From: Piezodorus guildinii
Lineage: Eukaryota > Arthropoda > Insecta > Hemiptera > Pentatomidae
Assembly: GCA_023052935.1 (NCBI GenBank)
Contig: JAJSOM010000037.1
Span: 1 to 64,000, forward strand
Reading direction: 5' to 3'
DNA: 64,000 bases
Position 1 is the first letter of the stretch. Each line of letters begins with the position of its first letter. A program made the position numbers and the translations under genes. Shown piece after piece: positions 55,210 through 64,000 of this stretch. The notes beneath the pieces are model-generated. The model worked only from the letters and a program-made list of their open reading frames with translations, did not search any database and was not told the origin of the DNA.

Positions 55210-57703
55210 TTAACTCAGTAGGTCCCGAGGCCACCTTCTTTTCAGTCGCCTTGGAGGATTATCTGGGATATCTAAGGAAGATAAATTACGGACAAGTGGA
55301 TTTGTATGGGCAGGGAGTTTAGAATGAAAAGAGGAGTATCTATCACGGGCTATGTCTGCAACAAATGGGATGTTAAGGTCATTATGAATGAGTTGATTTG
55401 TAACAAAATAAGGAGCATTCAGGATTTTTCGAAGGATTTTGGATTGTAAGGACTGGATGCGGGAGGAATTAGATGGTTTCGTAGAGCCCCAAAGCTCGAT
55501 TCCATACGTCCAAATAGGTCTGATAATAGTGGTGTAAATGAGTCTTTTGTAATATACTGGAAGTTTTGAACGTTTGTCTAGTAAGTGTTGTAGTAATCGA
55601 TATCTTCGAGCAGTTTCTTGTCGTTTCAGTCTGGTGTGAGGATTCCAAGTAAGGCGCTTGTCAAGATGGAGACCTAGGTATCGGATTTGCTCAACAGGAG
55701 TAAGGGTAATGTTATTAAAAGATACTGGGGGGCAGGAACTCATTGGTTTGCGACGAAGGGTAAAGATGATTTGGTGGGATTTGTTAGGGTTTATTTTAAT
55801 CCTCCAATTTAGACACCATTCTTCAATAGCTGTGATGTGGGACTGAAGGGTTTGGGATGCAGTAGTTGGATCATTATGGACAGATAAGACACACGTGTCG
55901 TCAGCATAAGTATTGAGGACAGTATGAGGATGGAGTGGAATGTCAGCTGTATAAAGGGAATAGAGGATAGGACCTAAGATACTACCTTGAGGCACTCCAG
56001 CAGATTGGGAAAATATGGATGAGTAGGAAAAGTTATGGTTAACCTGAAAGGTTCTGCCAGTAAGGTAGGAACGCATTAATAGGAAATATGTAGGGGTGAG
56101 GAATTGACGGAGTTTGTAAAGCAGTCCCTGGTGCCAGACTCGATCAAATGCTTGTTCTACATCAAGAAAGGCTCCAGTGCAGTACATTCCGCGCTCCAAT
56201 GTAGAGGACACTACATCCACCACGCGGTGACATTGCTGTATTGTAGAATGGGATGTTCGAAATCCAAACTGGTGGTCAGGGATAACGTGATTCTTTTCTA
56301 GGATAGGATAAAATCGTTTTAGGAGGAGTTTTTCTAGGATTTTGCCCATAATGGGCAAAAGAGAGATAGGACGATAGGAAAACGGATGTTCAGGAGGCTT
56401 ATTGGGTTTTTGTATCATTTTTATTATTGAAAGTTTCCAAGAAGTAGGAAAATACGTGGATCTGAGAGTTGCATTGTATATATAGGTAAGGAAAAGTACG
56501 GCTTTGCGAGGAAGTTGTTTAAGGATGTGAGGTGTAATAAGATCATGGCCTGGGGTTTTTTGAGAGGGTAATTTTTTAATTATGTTTATGACTTCAGATG
56601 GATGAAAGGCTTTAGGAGGAAGGGACATTGGGAGGGGGATAGTTAGTTCTGCCTCAACATGTTCAATGTGGGTTGGATTTAGGATATCTGGATGAGGGTT
56701 AAAAATATTGAAGAGGTGTTTACCAAATACTTGTGACTTTTCTTGATCTGATCGGGACCAGTTATTGGATTCAGTGAGGAGTGGGTGATTAAAGGATTTA
56801 AATTTAAGGAGTTTTTTGGTTGTTATCCATAAGGATTTATCAGAGATGTTGAGGTTTTCTGTAAATTTCTGTAAAGTCTGTACTTTAAATTTTCTTATTT
56901 CTTTTTTTAATTTGTTAGTAAGTTGGGTGTAACGAGCTTTGTCAGATGGGTACCTAGTTTTATGCCACTTAGTCCTTGCTAGTCGTTTTTTCTTTAGAAG
57001 TGTTCGGATATGTCGTGGCAAGTTATTGTTAAGGTCTTGAGTGTTTTTGTTTGTAGGGTGTGATGTATTGTCATGGATAACTGTCTCAATTGTTTTTGTG
57101 AGATGTTCAATGGCTGAGTCAATGTGTTGTTTGGTTTTTAATGGAATTGTCAAGTCAAGTTTGCTTTCCATGTCAACCCGAAAATTGTCCCAGTTAACAT
57201 GTCCAGTAATCAGTGAAGGAAAAGAAGGTTTGGGAAGAGGATAGGAGTGCATGAGAAGCAGAACTGGACTGTGATCTGAGGAGAGGTCATCTAAGGTTTT
57301 TATCGTGGATTGGGTTGTAGGTATTTGGGATGTAACGAATATATCGAGTATATCGGGGCGTTTTTTAAGGGATGTTGGCCAATAAGTAGGGTCTGATGGT
57401 GATAGGACGGAATAGATATTGGAATGTGTGACCTGGGAAAGAATCCTGCCACGAGTATTGGATGTTCGACATCAAGGATTTGTGAATAAGGATACATGAG
57501 CCTGCATGGGATGTGTTATCTGGATGATTTGATCTGTAAGTGATGTAGTCCCGTATGTAAAAGTGAGAATGAGTTGTGAAATGAGTTTCAGTAATCAGGG
57601 CAATGTCAATGTGATTGTCATGAAGAAAGATGTCAAGTTCGTTTCTGTGATTATTCAGACCATTGGAATTCCATAGTAGAATAGCTAGGGTCTGTTTGTT
57701 CAT
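55210..57703 (-). pseudogene. ORF2 of L9: APE-type endonuclease and reverse transcriptase
   Basis: Starts at 57703 (MNKQTLAILLWNSNGLNNHR). The endonuclease N-terminus has NSNGL and IDIALITETHF. After ILIHKSLM the sequence skips to NTRGRILSQVTHSN in another frame, then RPDILDIFV and SDHSPVLL, the C-terminal catalytic motif. About 70-80 codons, including the expected GDxNAKH motif, are missing. From 57252 a 680-residue frame is intact to the stop at 55210-55212: SYRPISLLPIMGKILEKLL, FLDVEQAFDRVWH (about residue 360), AGVPQGSILGPILYSLY, YADDTCVLS (about residue 450), then RYLGLHLDKRLTW and the C-terminal RRLKRRWPRDLL. The RT looks catalytically complete; the endonuclease is not. Confidence 0.93.
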
Positions 57704-59362
57704 CTTGGGATATTAAGCGGGATCTGTGATAGGAGACTTGTAAGGAGATTGATGAGTGGTTTGATGGTGTTTTGGAGGTCAAGAAGGAAGGATGAAAGAA
57801 TTGATGTGATATCAGTTGGAGGTTGATAGGAATAGGCAGGGGTGTCGAGGGATAAAGGATTAAACTCTTTCGGAGTGGTTGGGATTTTTCTCTGAGGGAG
57901 TTGATGAGGTTCAGCATATAATATAGGAGCTTCTAATGAGAGATTGTCTTGAACTGTGGGCATTAATGAAGGTGGATGTTTGGGATTGGTCTGTGAAGGG
58001 ATTAGTGGTGGTAACTTTACCCTCAGAGAAGCAGATTTAGGATCACTTATTGGCATTTTCGTCTGAGGATGGGAATTTAGAGGTTTAGGATGAGTTCTCT
58101 GGGGCTGTGATTTTAAGGTCTGTGGCTGGTAATAGGGAATCTGGGGTTGAGGATGGGATGTTTGAGGCTGTGATGTGGAGGTTTGAGGCGACTGAGGTCG
58201 GGGCTGAGGTTTGGTGGCTACACAATAGGTGGATTTGTTAGAACTCGATGGTTGTTGGTATGCGGTGACTCCTGGAGCTCGATTGACGATCGGCGTAGTC
58301 CTGGTTGAAGGGCCGGGTGCTTCACTAGTAGCGCTTGAGGTCTGCTGTAGGGTTCTGGAGGCTATGTTTAGGTTTTTTTGTTTCAGCATGTTTTTGTAAA
58401 CTATGCAGCCTTTATAACTAGCAGGATGACCTTCACTGCACAGTGCGCATTTTGCTGGGGTGTCCCGAGGCTTTAAACAGGTGCTAGAAGCATGTGGGCC
58501 TGCACATTTAACACATCTGGCTGGATGATGACAGTAGCCTGTCGTATGTCCAAGATTTTGACAGTTTGTGCACTGTACTACCTCATCTTTCTGCCTTGGC
58601 TCTTCGAATTTTATACAGGAATAAACTAGCCTGTTAACTTTAAATATTTCAGAATTTATGGTAGCAGGCTCGAGGTCTACAAAGAATAGGGGTAAAGGAA
58701 ATTTTTCTGTGTGATGGATGATACAAGAGACGTGTCGCACACTGAACCCTAGTTCTTCTATGTCCTTCTTGATGGCCTCTGTGGGGGTGGTGCTGTGAAG
58801 ACCTCTTAAAACTACACGAAATGGTTTCTCTTCTTTCAGCTGATAGCAATGAAATTCGTATTTTTTCTTTCAAATGATTTACTAGTATTTTATAATTCTC
58901 CTTAGTAGTTGTGTTGATTTTCACATCTTTTAGGCTCGCGAAGCATTTGAAATTAGTTTGTCCAATAAGAGCAGATATTTCTTGACCAAACTTATAAAAA
59001 TTTTGAATGTTGTTGACATATACTGGTGGTGGCTCAGGTTCATTGAATTCACGGGGTGTAGAGGATGTTGTTGGCGTATTATTGATGGCTGCAATGTTGT
59101 TGCTAGGAAGTGCGGATGTTGAGGCAGTTTTGGTTGGTTGAGTGTTGGCTGAAGGTGTACTTCGGTTTTCTGGAGGGCAAGTTTGTTTAGCTTTGGCTTT
59201 TTTATTTTTTTTTTTATTCGGTGAGTTACTACCAGAATTTGGCTGGGCGTTCCTATGACGTTTTTGGCGCGTCCTTCTAGTCAGGTACTGCGAATCGGTT
59301 TCACTAATCTCACTGAACGGAGTTTCATTGTCTGTGTCCATCACTGAATTCGCGTCAGACAT
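57700..59362 (-). pseudogene. ORF1 of L9: gag-like zinc-knuckle protein
   Basis: ATG at 59362 (MSDANSVMDTDNETPFSEIS). A Lys/Ser/Asn-rich N-terminus with KKKNKKAKAK is followed by the conserved PPPVYVNNIQNFYKF and FKCFASLKDVKI segment of Jockey ORF1 proteins. An extra base in the A-run at 58861-58866 shifts the frame after LKEK. The second frame carries three zinc knuckles: CTNCQNLGHTTGYC, CVKCAGPHASSTC and CALCSEGHPASYKGC. A long Pro/Gln/Ser-rich C-terminal tail ends NIPR, stop TGA at 57702-57700. In this family ORF1 binds the element RNA. Apart from the one shift it is complete, about 555 residues. Confidence 0.92.
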
Positions 59363-59954
59363 AATGTTTATATATAAACAAGAAAATACGAGAAAAGAAA
59401 AATTTCCTAATTAAATTATTACCATAACAAAAAAAATATATATATATATAGTATATATGATTATAATAAATTTAAAAAAAAAAAAAAAAATCTATGAAAG
59501 AAAGAAAAAAAAAATATATCCTCTAAATATTAGTAAAAAAATTAATTAACTCCTTAAAAATTAAATTATATACATAACTATTTACAAATAATAAAAAAAA
59601 CATTTTAAAGAAATTTAAAAAAATATTCAAAGAAAAAAAAAGATTTCTTGGTTAGTCCGGGATACGAACTCAGGACGATGGCAGGCAGATTCCTAGTGCC
59701 GCGACCGTGAACCTGGAGTGCCGGCTGATAAGAGTCCGTAGGGATTAACTGCCACGTCAGTTAGCCCAAGTGACACTGCTCAGTGAGCTGGCTATTAAAA
59801 TAAGAGCACTAACCTCAATGTTTATAGTTGTAGAGTAAAAGTGTTCAACATAAGAAACTTTTTATAAAGGCTGACTGCTGGTTAACTCCATACACGTAAG
59901 TTATACAGTGAGAAAGGCAGAGCGGCACACATAGTAAACTTTACAATCGGCCAT
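59363..59954 (-). promoter_or_regulatory. 5' leader of L9, with tRNA-like B-box segment
   Basis: The region between the upstream TSD and the ORF1 ATG should hold the internal promoter used by Jockey-type elements, but no specific site was identified with confidence. At 59645-59735 (minus) lies GGTTCACGGTCGCGGCACTA followed by GTCCTGAGTTCGTATCCCGG, resembling an A/B-box pair of a tRNA-derived SINE. The part nearest the ATG is very T-rich. Confidence 0.5.
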
Positions 59955-59976
59955 CAAGTAAACATTAAATTAATTT

Positions 59977-60363
59977 TTTTTTTATTTATTTATTTATAGT
60001 AATTTACAACTATACTAAAGAATACAATAAGTAAATTTGTAGAATGAATATAAAAAGTCATGAAAATGTCTTGAGAAAGAACCACCCAGTGGTAGCACTT
60101 CACTAACTATTTTAATACAGTAGGTCCCGAGGCCACCTTCTTTTCAGTCGCCTTGGAGGGTTATCAGGGATATCTGAGGAAGATAAATTACGGACAAGTG
60201 GGTTTGTATGGGCAGGGAGTTTAGAATGGAAAAAGGAGTATCTATCACGGGATTTATCTGCAACAAATAGAATGTTTAGGTCATTATGGAGGAGTTGATT
60301 TGTGACAAAATAAGGAGCATTCAGGATTTTGCGAAGGATTTTGGATTGTAAGGACTGGATACG
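59977..60363 (-). mobile_element. 5'-truncated Jockey-type LINE (copy L10) with 12-bp TSD
   Basis: T-rich reverse tail (59977-59995), 3' UTR, and the reverse of the RT C-terminus to TTGGATTGTAAGGACTGGAT, nearly identical to L9. TSD TTAAATTAATTT at 59965-59976 and 60364-60375. The left TSD overlaps the right TSD of L9 by two bases. Confidence 0.92.
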
Positions 60364-60379
60364 TTAAATTAATTTAAAA

Positions 60380-60735
60380 AAAAAATTAGGTGCAGCATAC
60401 CACTTTGCTCACCTCTGTTGTTATAATAAATTGTAAAAGTCTTCTGTTATGCTGATTTATATGAAAAAGTTTCTGTAAGAACTTGAGCATGTATGCCATG
60501 GTATATAGTATTAGACTATAGCATATAGTCTCAAATATGATATTTCAGTTTGTCGTGCTAGATTTACAGCACCTACGAACGTTTGGGGGGAAAGGGTGGG
60601 GGGGGGAGGTTATCTTGTGCACTTAAATGGACACTAAAAAGTTTATTTCTGTTGATAACTTGAATTCGAAGTTTTCAACAATCGCGATAGTTTCTCTTAC
60701 TATGTATGTCTTACATTGTTGAATGAAAGTAAAAA
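60380..60735 (-). repeat. Family A, internally deleted (A23)
   Basis: Begins TTAGGTGCAGCATACCACTT TGCTCACCTCTG and ends TTGAATGAAAGTAAAAAGG. Between them are only TTATGCTGATTTATATGAAA and a decayed left half with a G-rich run near 60590-60606. Confidence 0.55.
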
Positions 60736-60813
60736 GGTTTTGAATTAAAAAGTAACACAATAATACAGGAATCCTAATGCATTATCTTGGAGTACGTTCA
60801 TCATGAAACTGAT
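60735..60813. repeat. 79-bp direct repeat (partner at 61381-61460)
   Basis: AAGGTTTTGAATTAAAAAGT AACACAATAATACAGGAATC and on to CATCATGAAACTGAT occurs twice almost unchanged, flanking block D copy 1. Confidence 0.85.
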
Positions 60814-60989
60814 TTGAAGGTCCAAAGAGAATCAGAGTGAAGAATACTCTGAAGGATTCCATACGAACGATGATCGGATTAGGAAAGAACAGTTAAAAGC
60901 TGCGGTTCGATGAGGCGTTATATACAGGTCTGAAGGCCGTGAACGGGAGTGGACGGAGGATTTGAATAGAAATATATCCGAGATGTACG

Positions 60990-61372
60990 ATAGGAAGTAC
61001 TTTAGGACGGTAGGAAGGGTAACAGATGTGTTCTGGATATCCTAAAGATGAATCGTATTAAGGAGAAAAAAAAATGTTGAGAGTTTTGCATCAATATCTC
61101 CAGAGACACACCATTCAAAAGTATTTTATTATGAAATAAAAGGACTAAGAGCTACCTCCTAAGGTATCATCTCCTTGCACGCTGCAAACATTGTTAACCG
61201 TCCGTGCTGCGCGTTTTCCTAACTGACGAAAATGAAGTTTTTCTCTTTCACTTTGAACTATCAAAATACCAGTTAATGATAAGGAATCTCGCTTGTAACT
61301 GATGCATAACAGCATCTGAACCGATATATTTTTAGAATATGTAACCATTATTGACCTAGTAAATATGATTCA
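60990..61372 (-). repeat. Duplicated block D, copy 1, with an open frame
   Basis: Directly repeated at 62585-63002. The minus-strand frame 61145-61348 reads YSKNISVQMLLCISYKRDSL, LTGILIVQSEREKLHFRQLG and KRAARTVNNVCSVQGDDTLG. The frame stays open in both copies, with about eleven residue changes. It ends at AGGAG/GTAGCT, a possible splice donor. No family recognised. Confidence 0.6.
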
Positions 61373-61727
61373 TTGGTAACAAGGTTTTGAATTAAAAAGT
61401 AACACAATAATACAGGAATCCTAATGCATTATCTTCGAGTAAATTCATCATGAAACTGATGTTATGAACTCACCTTCGGAGTCTATTCCATATATTACAA
61501 TCATCTTCCACGCAATTGCGTTGGTCGGCTTTGAAGGAGATTGTAGAAGCAGTATGCGGGTCACTAGGAGGTGTTATCTAATGTAAGCAACTTCACATGA
61601 TGATAATGTTAACTTGGTTCAGCCGACCGTAATCCCTGATACCGGTATTGCCTTACTGCTCTCTTATCCCAACGTTTTTCCTTATTTCATAATAATAAAA
61701 AAAATAATATATAAAAAAATCTGGTGC

Positions 61728-62575
61728 GGACAATACACGACTTTCACTTACCTCCGTTGTTAAAATCAATTAAAGAATTTTCAAATACAGTTAGAGATAA
61801 AACTTAGTGGAACTATTAAAGAATTAATTAAATTTAATTTATATAGAAACATGTGTTTTATTAAAAAATCTATTATATCATTATCTAAAATAATCACTTA
61901 GTTTTATCGGCTTTCATCACTCTCTAATAACTTTTAAATGCTTGTTTATAATATAATATTTTTTTTTTAAATCTTTAGCTTTCCAACGGTATATCATACA
62001 TATATATATGTTCTTATGTTCGAAAACGAAAAAATTGCATTTAAAATTTTTTTTTTCGGTTTTATCCTTTATTTGGATATCGAATTCATTCAATTTATAT
62101 ATTTGCCTGTTTTTCATCAGTGGTAACAAGATAATATACTTTATTTTATAGAATCAACAAAATTGAAGGTACTTTAGAGGGATAATGTTTAAAATATCGG
62201 CATTTAAGCCCTGTCAGACCATTTTAATCAGAATGAAACCTACACGATATTAAAGCACAATAAATTTTACACCGATATAGCGAGTTTAATCAAAATCGTC
62301 GGAACTGTTTTCGAGAAAATTGAAAAAAGGTGCAAAATGCATGGTATAAAGTGGTTCTTCTGGTCAGCTCATTTTGATGAAAAAGGTTTTGTAACGTCTC
62401 GGGCGTATATTTGTCTTAAATAGGAAAATTCAGTTTCACAGTACTTACCGTTTCCGCCCGCGACTTGCCACATACACACAGACCTTTTTGCGGGACTGGG
62501 TTATTAGGACTCAGTGGATCCTAAAATGTGTATTTCCGTTGAAAACTGGAATTCGAAAATTTTCATGATCGGAAT
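61728..62575 (-). repeat. Family A element (A24), left end truncated
   Basis: Begins AATCTGGTGCGGACAATACA with CGACTTTCACTTACCTCCGT. Order complete to AATTCGAAAATTTTCATGAT, where block D copy 2 starts. Very similar to A14 from 61990 onward. Confidence 0.82.
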
Positions 62576-62584
62576 AATAGGATA

Positions 62585-63037
62585 ACAGGAAGTACTTTGG
62601 ACGGTAGGAAGGGTAAAGCCACTTCAACTCTTCGTAGAATCGAGTAACAAATGTGTTCCTGGATATCCCAAAGATAAATCGTATCAAGAAGTAAAAAAAC
62701 ATTGTTAAGAGTTTTGCATCGATATCTCCAGAGAAACACCGTTCAACAGTATTTAATTATGAAAATAAAAAAATTAAGTGCTACCTCCTAAGTTATCTTC
62801 TCCATACACGCTGCAAACTTTGTTAACCGTCCGTGCAGCGCGTTTTCGTAACTGGCGAAAATGAAGTTTTTCTCTTTCATTTTGAACTATCAAAATACCA
62901 GTTAAAGATAAGGAATCTCCGTTGAAACTGATGCATAACAGCATCTCAACCGATATATTTTTAGAATATGTAATAATTATTGACCTAGTAAATATGATTT
63001 TATAAACAGAGAAAGTATTAAATTGAAATATTGACAA
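62585..63037 (-). repeat. Duplicated block D, copy 2, with an open frame
   Basis: The minus-strand frame 62774-63037 reads YSKNISVEMLLCISFNGDSL, LTGILIVQNEREKLHFRQLR and KRAARTVNKVCSVYGEDNLG. It carries a 31-bp insertion relative to copy 1 (AGCCACTTCAACTCTTCGTA region). See copy 1 for features. Confidence 0.6.
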
Positions 63038-63129
63038 ACTCTTTGAACTTATTTAAAAACTCAATACGAAATTTCGATTGCGTGCGATTTATCGTAATTG
63101 AGGTGGACTTAACGAGCAGCCATTGTGGA

Positions 63130-63414
63130 TAGGGGTAAGTATAATCGAAAGAGGATTATCGGATCATTCGATTATTTCAATCTTTCAATCATCAGATCAG
63201 TTTGGATAAGCGAATGATCATTAGAACTGAAATGTTTAACGATAATCGAGGGATTATAAGGAACTCGGATAATCGGAAGACCTTTTTTACATACCGCCTC
63301 ACATAATGCATACTAATCATTCGATTATCCCATTATTAAATCATTCGATTATTTAAATCATCGAAGTTCGATCATCCGATTATGGCGATTCGATGATCAT
63401 TCGATTATGCCCAC
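63130..63414. mobile_element. hAT-like MITE rich in ATTCGATTAT motifs (H4)
   Basis: The left side, GGGGTAAGTATAATCGAAAG, and the right terminus CATTCGATTATGCCCAC (63398-63414) are rough inverted complements. The interior is packed with ATTCGATTA, GATCATTCG and GATAATCG motifs in both orientations. A shorter relative is at 50985-51073. Confidence 0.55.
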
Positions 63415-63429
63415 AGCTAATTGTGGAAC

Positions 63430-63540
63430 TCTAACAGAAGACCATAAAAAGTGTATTTCCGATGACAACTGGAATTAGAAACTTTTCGCGATCGTAATCA
63501 TTTCTAAAAATATATAGTTAATCTAGAGGTATAAGTAAAA
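63430..63540 (-). repeat. Family A left-end remnant (A25)
   Basis: AAGTGTATTTCCGATGACAA CTGGAATTAG and TTTTCGCGATCGTAATCATT match the family A left end in reverse. It ends GAGGTATAAGTAAAAG. Confidence 0.6.
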
Positions 63541-63957
63541 GGAACTACAAATACAAAAAAAATAAAAAATAACTTAAGTAACAGGTTGATATGTGGCGCT
63601 GCCTAGGAAGGAAGAGTAGAAGCAGAAAGTTGCCAAGCCAGCTGATTATATTAGCTCACTTATCCTCCTATATAGCAGGAGTGGAAAAGTTTTTAATTGG
63701 ACCCCTTGATTTTTCTATTAGCTTTTCGCAATAATTAATCAGTCCGGAAATTTAGCTAATGGCTTTCCAGCTCCGGAGTTATAAGTTCTTTCATTGAACG
63801 AGTTAGTTTTAATGATACTAAAAAAACCGAAAAAATGCTGCTAATGAATACACAATGGTTTACTGTCTCCAAATAACTATATTAGGGCATCACTGTTAAT
63901 AAAAAAAATTATAGACAGTTAAATAATATGAAAAGCAATAAATTATATTGGGTTGTG
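63541..63957. other. Unannotated stretch
   Basis: No gene or known repeat recognised. Confidence 0.35.
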
Positions 63958-64000
63958 TCACATTAAATGTCCGTTTTCAAGGTAAAGGATTTTTATAGAA
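63958..64000 (-). mobile_element. Mariner-like element, start only (copy 5)
   Basis: TTGGGTTGTGTCACATTAAA TGTCCGTTTTCAAGG, preceded by TA, is the transposase-3' terminus of the mariner family. The element continues beyond the window. Confidence 0.85.

Larger units (their letters stand above)
55072..59954 (-). mobile_element. Near-complete Jockey-type LINE (copy L9)
   Basis: A 4.88-kb non-LTR retrotransposon bounded by the 12-bp TSD CAAGTAAACATT (55060-55071 and 59955-59966). In transcription order: a ~590-bp 5' leader (59954-59363), ORF1 gag-like protein, ORF2 endonuclease plus RT overlapping it by ATGA, a ~120-bp 3' UTR, then AATAAATAAATAAA and a poly(A) tail (55072-55087). There is no RNase H domain, as is common in the Jockey clade. 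Disabling lesions: a 1-base insertion in ORF1 and a ~0.2-kb deletion plus frame change inside the endonuclease. Every other main-family LINE piece here is a 5'-truncated relative. Confidence 0.94.

Overview
The window is eukaryotic, AT-rich, non-coding chromosomal DNA from an animal, most probably an arthropod. Evidence for this: Jockey-type LINEs with triple zinc-knuckle ORF1, mariner, Tc1, pogo-like, hAT-like and P-element-like DNA transposons, tRNA-derived SINEs, long (TA)n arrays and spliced exons. The species cannot be named from the sequence. I found no intact single-copy host gene, no rRNA, no functional tRNA gene and no CRISPR array. Nearly every supported feature is a transposable element, a piece of one, or a simple repeat.

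Layout. 1-6.5 kb: LINE 3' ends, a SINE with target-site duplications (TSDs), and copies of an unclassified ~0.9-kb element (family A), one carrying a nested palindromic MITE. 7.3-8.3 kb: a ~63-bp C/T-rich minisatellite. 8.4-14.3 kb: LINE 3' ends, family A and two mariner deletion derivatives. 14.9-24.6 kb: hAT-like ends abutting (TA)n, decayed RTE-like reverse transcriptases, a Tc1-like end with paired direct repeats, and a P-element/THAP pseudogene with recognisable introns. 24.6-31.5 kb: family C (A/T-rich, internally repetitive) and a large family A copy with nested insertions. 32.2-38.1 kb: LINE fragments, a TATA/CCAAT promoter-like unit, and two more mariner derivatives. 40.1-41.9 kb: a LINE 3' end with an intact RTE-like RT segment inserted in it. 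41.9-53.4 kb: many family A copies, family C and SINEs. 53.5-60.4 kb: Jockey-type LINEs, including an almost complete 4.9-kb copy on the minus strand bounded by a 12-bp TSD. 60.4-64 kb: family A copies, a ~400-bp direct duplication and the start of another mariner.

How the parts relate. The Jockey-type LINE is the only element with close to a full coding set (ORF1 gag-like, ORF2 endonuclease plus RT), and its ORF1 stop and ORF2 start overlap as ATGA. Its 5'-truncated daughters lie throughout the window; several keep 12-14-bp TSDs, so target-primed reverse transcription can be read directly. The mariner copies lack the two upstream catalytic aspartates and must have moved with enzyme from elsewhere. 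Family A is the dominant repeat (over twenty copies or pieces). It has terminal or subterminal inverted repeats ACTTTCACTTACCT but no recognised protein, and it is the best candidate for an undescribed non-autonomous element. Boundaries of old fragments are approximate, generally within 10-30 bases.
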